A stretch of 64,000 nucleotides of DNA from contig NC_030384.2 in NCBI RefSeq assembly GCF_001625215.2, positions 41,822,390 through 41,886,389 of the forward strand. Direction: 5' to 3'. This DNA is from Daucus carota subsp. sativus. Its lineage: Eukaryota; Streptophyta; Magnoliopsida; Apiales; Apiaceae. The translations under genes and the position numbers were made by a program. This document shows, piece after piece, positions 23,530 to 33,800 of the stretch (the first letter of the stretch is position 1; every line of letters begins with the position of its first letter). The notes under the pieces are model-generated. The model was not told where the DNA came from and ran no database searches. It saw nothing but the letters and a program-made list of their open reading frames with translations.

Positions 23530-24545
23530 CCATCGGGCGGCAACCCACCCGAGTCATTCCCGAACCCCAGAATTCACTTTCTCTTCTTCGATGTCGGCAC
23601 TGCCGCCACGTCATTCCCGCTGCCCCAATTCTCCAGTTCCGGCAGTATTCCCGGCGGATTCGAAGACGAACCACCCCTTCTTGAAAAACTGGGTGTCAAC
23701 ACTAAACAAATATGGAACAAAACCTTGTCGAATCTCAACCTGTTTAGAGTCAAACCGGATTTACACTAAGATTCGGATCTTTCGGGCCCTTCTCTATTTT
23801 AATGGCATTTGGGCTTTTTCAACTACTTGCAGGGAAGCTGCATTTTGGGATTGGGATGGGTCACTATTACCCCCGGTCAATAGTGTGAAGATTAATACAG
23901 ACGCTGCCATTTTTGAGGAGACGAGCTGCTATAGCTTTGCTTTTGTAGTACGAGATCATATGGGCAATTTAGTTGAAGCCAGATCGAGGTGCCTAATTAA
24001 GAGGAGCTTCTAATCCAGATCTAGCAGAAGCATGAGGCCTAAAAGAAGTCCTAAGTCGGATAGCAAATGAAGACCAGAGGAATGCTCTTGTGGAGTCTGC
24101 CTGTTTGCAGGTGGTGGCGTGGTGCAGCACATCCATAGCTCTTGCAGTTCATATCTAGGGAGAGTGATTCAGGAGTGCCGTACCCTTCTTGCAAATTTAT
24201 CTTGCAAAAACCTAAAGTTTAGGTTTGTCAAACAATCGGCGAACAAAGTCGCGTATTTTCTAGCATGACATAATTGTTCCATAGCTGATCGTGTTTGGAG
24301 AGTGGGAAATGTCCACTCAGATTTTCATTATGTGTTGTCGAATGATTTGAGAAATAATAAAATCTCGACATTTATTGGCAAAAAAATATATATATGTTAG
24401 CGGGTCGGATTGAGAATTTGGATCTTTACTGGTGTCTGAGTTAATTTGATTGGTTATTGTATGTTGCCTATTGTGATTTTGTCTGCATTGTCATTGTTTG
24501 TTCCGCAAGGTAGTGGTGTTATTCTGGGAGTTTGCCTATGGTGTT
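23530..24545 (+). pseudogene. Decayed YIP1 copy C, broken by a LINE fragment
   Basis: It starts at YIP1 codon 13 like copy B. It carries a deletion after GCAACCC, several frame changes and a stop within the NLFRVKPDLH region. It is split by about 0.5 kb of LINE sequence: the YIP1 reading stops near GGGTCACT at 23873 and resumes at GTTAGCGGGTCGG near 24395, with the stretch between these points in the parent lost. Homology fades near GGAGTTTGCC at 24535. It is clearly non-functional and much older in appearance than copy B. Confidence 0.85.
23874..24391 (+). mobile_element. 5'-truncated LINE 3' end with RNase H-like domain
   Basis: The translation contains VKINTDAA then FAFVVRDHMGNLVEARS, typical of the RNase H region at the C terminus of plant L1-type reverse transcriptases. 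Further on, another frame reads RFVKRSANKVAHFLA-like and IADRVWRVGNV-like sequence from the same domain's end. It closes in an A-rich run, GGCAAAAAAATA. The frame is broken. It inserted into YIP1 copy C. Confidence 0.7.
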
Positions 24546-25060
24546 TTTGCAACAGACCTTAATAATTTTATGATTCAATTTTAAGTATCGGTTCTCTCTT
24601 GATCGCGACCGTGCATATGTATTATAAAACTATGGATAAAATCATCTATAGTCTTCTTTGTATTCAGGAAGATATTATTCAAATAGATAACATACATTCA
24701 TCATTTATAAATCTTTATAATTTTTAAAATCACTCCTCACCTTATCATGTCAAAATTCATTCCAAGATATTATTATTATTCAAAAAATTCTCGTTATTCT
24801 CTTTTTCTTCTCCATGCGATCAATATATCATTATTACATCAAATTCCCTCATCAAACAATAATAATATCCCCAAGATTATAAAAAGATAACAAATAAAAA
24901 TCTGCAATAACTTTTATAATTGTATTGATTGCGATTATTTCAATACTCTACAAAGATAATCCACGATATCCTTAAACAGATCAAGATAAGACAATCTAGA
25001 AATTCTATCATTCACCAAAAAGAATTAAATTCGATGATCCACGGTTGTTATTTGTTAAAG

Positions 25061-25120
25061 TAGCCGTTCCTTTCAAATTGGGAAGAGGACAGACATTTCA
25101 CTAACCTCTATATATATATA
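25061..25120 (+). promoter_or_regulatory. Core promoter of cyclin gene 3 with an MSA-like element
   Basis: TAGCCGTTCC at 25061-25070 is identical to the other two copies, and a TATATATATA box lies at 25111-25120. Flanking bases have small changes. Confidence 0.65.
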
Positions 25121-25552
25121 CCACACACCGCACTTAAGGCTTGTGCAGCGAGAGAGTGAGGGTGATATATAGAGAGAGAATTAATTATATCCTTGGATTG
25201 ATTGATTAAATTATTTCATTGTCTCCGATTTTTTTCTCGTTTACAAGAAAGGGTAATTGATTTCTTCCTCTCTTTTTTTTTTCTGTATATATGACACCGA
25301 ATTTTGGGTTTACATATATATGCGTGTTTCTAATACTGATCTAGGTGGATTCTTCAAATCTTAAAACCTGAGTTTTGTTTATGATGCAAGATATGTTTTG
25401 TTTGTTTCCATTTCTTACAGTTCTTGGTTTTTAAATTTTTATGATGATTGATTGGTGATGTTTATATCTTTTGCATGGCCCTTTATTTTATATAATTTAT
25501 CTATTGTGAATTAATGTTCTTAGGCGATGTTTGGATTTTGTAGATAATCTCA

Positions 25553-27911
25553 ATGGCCGGTTCGGATGAAAACTGTGCTGGTGATGCTAGGCCCTCGATT
25601 TCTCAAAGTAAAATGAACTTAGATTTAAGATTTTTGTACAAGTTTTTCTGTGTATTTATTTGATTACGTACAGTAGATAATTGTATATATTCATCCATGT
25701 GAACTCTATGCCATTGTAGGGGATTTCCTAAAAACTGCTACTCAGAGGGCTGACATGGGAATCGGCCCGACCAGGAGGGCTTTGAGTTCAATAGACCTAA
25801 ATGGTGCAAGATACGCACCGTATGTAGCTACCAAGAGAGCCGCCCTGCGCGAGTAACTTCTAAGAACTGATAAATTTTCTATATTCTTGATATTCCTAAT
25901 TTGAAAACCTAGTTTGATATCTGAATTACCTGTCTTGTAATTTTATACAGAAAGAATCCAGTTTCTAGAACAAATGTACTGCAGAATTCCACGGTGCATC
26001 GACCAGTGACCAGGTCTGAAAATGGCACTCAGGGATTCTCATTTCATGAAAATAGTTTAATGTTGTGCTCTGTTGATCTCGATGTTGAGACTTGTTTATA
26101 TTTATATTAATTTGGTGAATTCAGGAAGCTTGCTGCACAACTGGCCGCCAAGCAGTATCAACCACTGGTTAAGGTATTACCTATTTAAGTCAAAATCTTT
26201 GTTATAGACAGGGAAGCCAGTTGTGTGTAATCTTATAGATTGATTACATTGACATAGGAAATTAAGCAGCCAGTCCCGTCATTTCCAGAAACAATGGAAA
26301 TAAATTGTTCTATAATTGACGTGGATGGAATATAAGGCCAGAGACAGTTTCCCTGAGCCAGTCTTTGTGCAAAATGAACTAACAATATGATAAATTTTCC
26401 TTGATTTCTTACTTTATACTTTTAATGGTGTTAGAGAAGACTTCATTATGACTTTTATCTACAGGATAACGAAATCAAGATAGCAGATGCTGACATAGAC
26501 ATTGATGCGGGTGAAAAGAAAGATCCCCTTGTCGAGTACAAGGATGATTTGTACTTTTACTGCAAGAATGTGGAGGTATATCGCTTATTCGCTTGTTAAG
26601 GAAATACATGGTGCTTGCATCTGTTAAAGTTGTTCTTTCAAGTTACTTGAGTTGAAGCTTTTTGGTCTGTACATAGTAGTTTTCTATCTTCTACTTTTTA
26701 CTTGCCAAATTGCAATTTGAACATGCATTATATATCATTATGACTATAAATGCTCTTTAATATGACTGTCGATATGAGAATTTGGAGCATATGCAAGCTA
26801 AATTTTATGACAAGATTTGACTGTTCAGTCATATTCTTAATGTAGATTTCTTTTTGCGCTCCATCAAACTACATGAGCAGTCAATTTGATATCAATGAAA
26901 GAATGCGGCGGATAATGATTGACTGGTTAATTGAGGTTAGTATCAAATTGAAATTTTATTACAAGGTTAATTAATATGCAGCAAATATTATTAACACTTT
27001 GATGGAATGAGCAGGTACATGACAAGTTCAATTTGAGGCCGGAGACCCTATATTTGACTGTCAATCTGATGGACAGATTCTTAGCTGTTCAACAAATCAC
27101 GAGGAAGAAGTTGCAGCTGGTTGGGGTCACCGCAATGCTTATTGCAAGCAAATATGAAGAAATCTCAGCACCTGCTGTCGAAGATCTCATCTCGATAACT
27201 GACAGAGCCTTCACCAGAACTGAGGTTCTTCAAATGGTAATATTTAAAACATGTTTTCCTTTGCTTATTATATAATTTCTGTTGTAATCAGCTTTAGTCT
27301 CTAACTTCCAACTTGCAGGAGATTTTGATGGTCAACAAGCTTCAGTTTGACCTTTCCATTCCAACTGTGTATATATTTGTGAGGAGGTTCCTGGAAGCTG
27401 CCAAATCTGGCAATGAGGTTTGTTCTTACTTTCATAGAATTGATGTACAAACGTATTCTGTATTTAGTTTATAATTAAACTGGAATTAATACAAGAAGCC
27501 TTTATCTTAACTAGATGGAGCGCCTTGCGTTTTATATGATCGACCTTTGCCTGGTCGAGTATCAGATGCTCAAGTTTCCACCATCTATGTTGGCAGCAGC
27601 TGCTGTTTTTACTGCGCAGTGTACTCTTGGGAAGGCAGCTGAATGGAGCAAGCTGAGCGAGAAACTTACAGATTACAATAATCACGAACTAAAGTATTTT
27701 TAACATTATTACTTGTCCTTCATACTTGGGAGTTGAAGACTAATTAGTTGTTACTTGTTTCTACAGGGAATGCTCACAGCTGATGGTTGGATTTCATCGC
27801 AGGGCCGCGGCAGGCAAAGTAACGGCTGTTTTCAGGAAGTACAACACTTACAAATATGGATATGCTGCAAGAGCAGAACCTGCTCATTTTCTGTTAGTTC
27901 CTTCCACTTGA
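25553..27911 (+). CDS. CYCB2: Cyclin B2, tandem copy 3 (402 aa, 11 coding exons, native 3' flank)
   Basis: Exons: 25553-25607, 25720-25852, 25951-26013, 26125-26173, 26258-26320, 26465-26575, 26846-26935, 27015-27236, 27319-27417, 27515-27693, 27767-27911; joined 1209 nt are in frame. The destruction box reads RRALSSID. The cyclin box is nearly identical to copy 1 in exons 8-10. The protein ends HFLLVPST and the DNA after the stop does not switch to YIP1, so this is the original 3' end. An extra G downstream of the early exon 5 donor would shift the longer exon 5 reading, so that stretch must be intronic if the gene works. Confidence 0.88.
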
Positions 27912-27929
27912 CTTTGTTTTGTCGAGCCA

Positions 27930-28067
27930 GCGATCATAGCTCTTTTCTGGGATATTAGATATTATTAATATTGTTCTTAAATTTGATTTCATTCAATAGT
28001 TTGGTTTCGGAAACAAATACTCTTGTAGAGTTGTAGACGGTTTCTTTGATATATATATATATATGTG

Positions 28068-28100
<33 letters not shown>

Positions 28101-28360
28101 CTCATTTTTGCTGATCTATTGGACGTTTGTGACTTTGCTGATTTGAAAATTTTTTAAGTTTAATAACTCAGTTAAAAATTCGTAATTAATTGAGTGACCA
28201 AAACCTTAGTTATTTAATCTCGTGTTGTTCATCACTGTGATATCTTAATCCATGCCTAAAATAGAATCATGGAACCACTAACGTTCTGCTGTTGCTGTTG
28301 AACCTTATATTTCACACAGATTTTCAGGATCTAAATCTAAATATATATTTTTTTAGTTCT
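27930..28360. repeat. 3' flank of cyclin gene 3 with TA/TG microsatellites
   Basis: TATATATA runs alternate with TGTGTATA and a TGTGTGTGTGTGTG run between about 28050 and 28102. No gene is seen up to 28360. Confidence 0.7.
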
Positions 28361-28369
28361 GCTGCCGAA

Positions 28370-28437
28370 CACAAACTAATACTAATAAAAATTCACCCAA
28401 ACTAATACTAATAAAAATTCACCCAAACTAATACTAG
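28370..28437. repeat. Short tandem repeat, about 27-bp unit, 2.5 copies
   Basis: The unit ACTAATACTAATAAAAATTC followed by ACCCAA is repeated, with a third partial unit ending ACTAATACTAGAAAG. Confidence 0.8.
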
Positions 28438-28811
28438 AAAGAAGATAAGGATCCGTTCTAGTGGTTCTATGTGCAACATGATCCTAGGAATGAATACATA
28501 TTATATATTTAGTGTAAATATTAGTTGGATATATGAACAAAAGATAATTATCACCCTCTTTATCCTGTAATTTGTCAATTTGATGAGACAAATTTTCTTA
28601 CATTAGGAGGAGACGAGACAAGTTTAAAAAATTAAAGCAAATATTCTTGTGGAATACAGTACCCAAAATTAATAAAAAATATTTTAAGAAAATAATTATA
28701 ACAAAAAATTTTAATAATAATATTACATAACTATATATTCAATTTCTTAACAAACGGAATGATAATTAAATATCACATAATATATCTATATTATTATTCA
28801 AAAATCATTTA

Positions 28812-29114
28812 CTCCCTCTGTCCCTCTCATTTCTTTACAGTTGCTATTTTGGGATGTCCCTCTCATTTCTTTACATTACCATAAATAGTAAGTTTTTTCA
28901 TCATTACACACATTATCTTCTCCCACTATCTCATATTTAACAATAAAAACTACTATTACACCCACTACTTTCCTCCACTATCTCAAATCTATTATTAAAT
29001 ATTGATGGGTCCCACCACTTTACTCATTTTTCATCTAACTTTACTCATTTTTCATACATTGTCTTGGTCTCCGTGTCCCCCTCCAATGTAAACAATTGAG
29101 GGGGACGGAGGGAG
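28812..29114. mobile_element. Stowaway-like MITE
   Basis: The ends CTCCCTCTGTCCCTCTCATT and GAGGGGGACGGAGGGAG are inverted, and TA flanks both sides. The phrase CCCTCTCATTTCTTTACA occurs twice near the left end, a small internal duplication. Confidence 0.85.
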
Positions 29115-29344
29115 TATCAAACAACATCTATTCGTCCATAAATTTAATCTTTCAGAAACTTTTGATAGATTTAACAAATTTCGCTTTCTTTATTTCTAAA
29201 AATCGTAGCTTTACTTTATACGTACATTTTAAAAGAGTTTGGGAACCTCAATTTATCATTTTCAATTTTCACAAAAAAAATAAATTAATTCAGACGCGTT
29301 AAAATCAAAATATTAAATAAAATGGGTTTTCTCATAAATATCCA

Positions 29345-29610
29345 AGTCCAAATATATTTTTTTCAAAAATATTAAATCTTTTTTAAATATTTTGAAAAAA
29401 ATATCAAATTTTTGAAAATATTTACAAAAATACTGTATGCAATCCGTCGCAATCATATGCAACTATACTTGCAATCCGATGCAACCATATCTGTAACCAA
29501 TGCGGGGCAAATTAGTTGAAGTTGCATATGGTTGAATCTAGTTGCAGATCGTATTTTTACAAATATTTTTTAAAAAATTAATATTTTTTACAAATATTTT
29601 CAAAATACAG
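29345..29610. repeat. Imperfect inverted repeat related to the 44.9-46.8 kb palindrome
   Basis: The left arm has TTTGAAAATATTTACAAAAA followed by ATGCAATCC and GCAACTATA motifs. The right arm has GTTGCATATGGTTGAAT then GTATTTTTACAAATATTTT. The same motif set (GCAACCATAT next to AAAAATAC) ends the large palindrome. No target duplication was found. Confidence 0.5.
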
Positions 29611-29614
29611 TAAA

Positions 29615-30820
29615 ATAACAAAAAAAAATAATTTAAAGTTGCCGTATTAGTATTTGATATTGCATCAAAATCATGGGGAATTCGTACAATTTTTATTTTT
29701 CAACCCTTTTTTTCAAAAAAAATGTAGTTCATAAAATATTTGTTGCTTTCGAGGTTGCGTTGCACCGTATTCTTGAAAATATTAATCTACAAAGAGATAT
29801 ACATACAAATCCGTTTCACATCTTTCAAGAAAGATGCGGAGAGACAGTAAATAAAACAAGAGGCCAGGCTTCTGTGCAACACTCACTAAATGACACGTAC
29901 CCAGAATTAATAATAAAATTCCAATAATATCAAATTCGAGGCTGACTAGACTCTATGTCATCTGTACTTATGATTCTCCAGATCTCAATCTTCAAATCTT
30001 TCTTTTATTAGACGTTTGTTAGTATGTCATTTTTAAGGTTCTTTCAACAGCTACCCACCTCTTCAATCTCTCCTGTTTTTTTCTTTCTAGTTGGAACTGT
30101 ACCACGTTTTCTTCAAGAACTCTAATGGGGGCCTGAGCCCAGGTAGGGTTAGCAATATGTAAAGATATGGTTACATCATTCGATAATAAGGTGAGTTGAA
30201 TCAATGAATCTCATGTGATTGTGTTTTATTTGTATAGATAGACTCTGAGGTGGGTTTTTTATATTTTGGGTAATAATTTGATCTTTTATGTTTTCTTGTT
30301 TGGGATTTTTATTGGGTTTTGTATTCATTAGCTGTCATTACATTGGAATATATGATTATATAATGCGATTCTGAATCTGAGGATATGTGTTAATTTGGTG
30401 ATGAAGTTGGATAGGGATGTGGTGTAGGACAGACATGTCAAGTTGCTGATTTAATATATCAAACAGTTGCTTGTGGTGGGATTTGGACTCTTTGTTGGAT
30501 TTGCGATTTTTGTGATTTCGAAAGTATGTATAAGATAGTGATGCATTTGAGTGTAGCAAGATTCTTTTCCAATTCGTTTTTTGTGTGGTCGAATAGGGCT
30601 AGGAAGGGGGTGCCAACATGTGATATTTAGCATGCGAAGCTGACTAATTTTGTTAGTTAATTTGATACCCTGAATATATGTGAGAGGGAGAGAGGCAAAT
30701 TGTCTATATATTGAGCAAATTGTTTGGTCTAATAATAGAAGCGAGTTGACGTGTTCTTATTATGGTTTTTATTCCAGAATAAGGGCTAAGTGAGTCGAGT
30801 AAAGTCTTGATATAAGGTAA
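29615..30820. other. Upstream region and probable 5'-UTR intron of the BTB gene
   Basis: A likely noncoding exon ends near GATAATAAG|GTGAGT at about 30190 and an acceptor TATTCCAG lies near 30778, 45 bases before the ATG. No other gene is seen. Confidence 0.45.
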
Positions 30821-30822
30821 AG

Positions 30823-33800
30823 ATGATGAAGCAGCAAAAAGCGTTTCTAACGGTTGCTCCCTTTGAATGTGCCTGGCGCGATGATTTGAGGTTCAGGGAA
30901 GCTGGGAGGGGATGCGTGTCATTTGAAGCTTTTGCTCTCAATGATGTCACAATTGTTTTTCGTGAGCATGTTGGCAGCCAGCAATACCATTACAAAAGGG
31001 ACAACAGTCCTCACTATACCGTGATTATTGGTAGCCATAAGAACCGTAGACTGAAAATTGAAGCAGATGGAAAAACAGTTGTTGATGAAGCAGGGGGCGG
31101 ACTATGTTGCTCTACTGCATTTCAGAGTTACTGGATAAGTTTCTACGATGGGTTGATCAGCATTGGCACGGGAAGGTACCCTTTTCAGAATCTTGCTTTC
31201 CAGTGGCTTGACACAAACCCTAGTTGTACTGTACAGTATGTTGGGCTTAGTAGCTGGGATAAACATGTTGGATATCGAAACGTTAATGTAATGCCACTAA
31301 CACAGAACCACATATCCTTGTGGAAGCATGTAAACTGTGGTAAATATGAAGGAGAGTATGAAAGTGAAGGTGAAGACGGAACAGAAGATGAAAGGCGGTG
31401 TCATGAAACTTGGGGCCTGGAAAATTTTCTTGAGAGTTGGGAGCTATCTGATATATTCTTCCTTGTTGGCAAGGAGAAAAGAGCAATCCCAGCTCATAAG
31501 GTTATATTAGCAGCATCTGGTAATTTTGGTTTAAGTATGTCTGCCAAAGACATTATTGAGCTTGAGGATGTAACCTATTCGGTGCTGCATTCCTTTCTTC
31601 AGTTCATTTACACAGGCCGAACATGGGTAAATATTTTCCTCCACCGTACTTGGTTGCATATTACTTTTGTTTATGTATTTTGGTTTGAATATGCCCAGGT
31701 TCTGATATTTAGATGATAACAGCTACATGTTACTTTTGTTTATGCATGTTATTAGGAACTACTTACCTATTTTGGTAAAGGGAGAGCACTCATCTTCCTA
31801 TAAGAGAGGATAACAAATTAAGAATAAGTAGGTTAAGACACTACACTTTGTAAAGATTACCTCAGGGAAAGACAGGATCCTCATTTTTCCTTGGAGTATT
31901 TTTTTTTTGCAAATATTTTGGATAAGTATAATTTTAATTTATTAACAGAGTATTAAGAATTTATATCCACACAGAACTTAAATACTTTGTTTATATGCTA
32001 ATGTAGGTTCCAGTGTCACAACTGAGCACTTTGAGGACCCTAAGTTTGCATTTTGAAGTGAATTCACTGGCAAAGAAGTGTGATGAATTCATTGAGCGTT
32101 TCAAGATCAATAAAAGGTTGTTCGACTCAGCTAACAGCGTAGAAATATTATATCCAAGCTCTCGTCCCCACTGTGGGGTGTCCTTCCCTTCTGGAGTACC
32201 TTTAGATCTTAATAAGCTTAAAAGTTACTATATCAGTGGTGAGTACAGCGATGTGGAAATTCATATTGAAGGGCATGATCTCTTTTTCCGGTCACATAAA
32301 GTGCTACTCAGTTTATGGAGTGTCCCGTTTACAAAGGTGAGCCAGATTGATGCTTCTTGTTTTTCCAGTTGTCTCCTACATATTTACATGTATCTGCAAG
32401 TGTGAGAACACAAATTTTTTTATATTTTAATATAAAATACTCAACGTTTCAAAATCCTACAAAGGTTGCCTGTTTTAAAATATGTTTCTTGACTGGGACG
32501 CACTAAAATACAAACTTAAAATCTGTTTGTTGATATCTAATATTTTCTTTAAAATTAAATATCAATTAGTACACTTGGTTTAGTAATAATCCAGTGAGAT
32601 GAACCGTAAATTGTAATGGTTTGCATAATAACTATTGATATGGAAGAAGCTGAATATGCTTTTATGACCTGTCCAAACATAAATTAAATGTACTACTGGT
32701 GAAATTCCTACTCACGCAGTAATAGAAGTCATATAGTCAAATCCATTTGCTCAAGTCCGCAGAATTCTTGTTTTAGTGGGGTTCCTTTTTAGAATATTAC
32801 ATGATGTACATTGTAAATTACTTAATTTGTGCCAAGTAATATATTTAAGCATGTATATTATAGTCATAATATCTCTCACAAAAATAATTTGGCAGATGTT
32901 TACCAATGGAATGAGTGAAAGCATGTCAACAGAGGTTTGCTTGAAAGATGTTTCACTTGAAGCTTTCAAGATAATGCTTGAATATATGTACAGTGGGGAA
33001 TTCAATAAGGAAAACATCATGGATATAGGTATCTTGCTACTCCAACTACTTCTATTGGCTGATCAGTTTGGAGTTTCTGCCCTGCATCAGGAGTGCTGCA
33101 AAACTCTGTTGGAATGCTTATCGGAGGTAGTTTATTAATTCTTTAGTTGTCTAATGATTAGATTTAATTGATGTTGGAAGTGTTTTTCTATATTATTTCT
33201 CTCTTTTGTGTACTTCATTGTTCTGAAGTGCTACTTGTTGAGAAGAAATTAAAGCACGGAGACATATTGGATAACTGGTTTGTGTGAACAAAGAAGAAAA
33301 ATCATTTAAGACCAATGAAACATTAGATATTGATACCTCTTATCTACATATCAAATGCAGGCATGAAGTCTCCTTATGGAAGAAGGTCAAACACAGAGTT
33401 TTTCTAATATGCACAAGTTTATATGGAAGACGAACCAAACAGTAATGGAAAAGTAATAGGGTTGATCCTGTAGCTAACTGATGAACTTTGTTGCAGGATT
33501 TGGTCTGCCCAATCCTTCAGGTGATTTCATCCATATCATCATGCAAACTTATTGAAGAAACATGCGAGAGGAAATTTGCAATGAACTTTGACTACTGTAC
33601 AACTTCAAGCGCTGAATTTGTCTCGCTAGACGAGCAGAATTTTACCAATATTCTTCAGGTGGGTTCTTATTTCCCAAATATGAAGGAGTCCTAGTGTGAG
33701 TGATCCTGCATTACCTAATCATCCCTCTTAGAGAACATAGTGCAGGATAGATTATGCAGATATGAAGCTTCATTGCAACGAAAAAGATCATGAAACAAAT

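Larger units (their letters stand above)
12148..27926 (+). repeat. Three tandem units of [YIP1 - cyclin B2]
   Basis: Unit 1 is 12148-17822, unit 2 is 17823-23529 and unit 3 is 23530-27926. Each runs from codon 13 of YIP1 to the 3' flank of a cyclin B2 gene. Lengths are about 5.68, 5.71 and 4.40 kb. The two internal junctions have the same form, TGTCTAGCCATCGGGCGG, joining cyclin 3' flank to YIP1. Only the first YIP1 has native upstream sequence and only the last cyclin has native downstream sequence (TGTCGAGCCAGCGATC), as a tandem duplication predicts. CCA is shared at the join, possibly microhomology. Unit 3 has lost much of the intergenic DNA and gained a LINE fragment. Confidence 0.85.

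Noticed and set aside
23522-24013. 163-codon frame as a real gene
   Set aside because: It is a chimera of cyclin 3' flank, decayed YIP1 and a LINE fragment.
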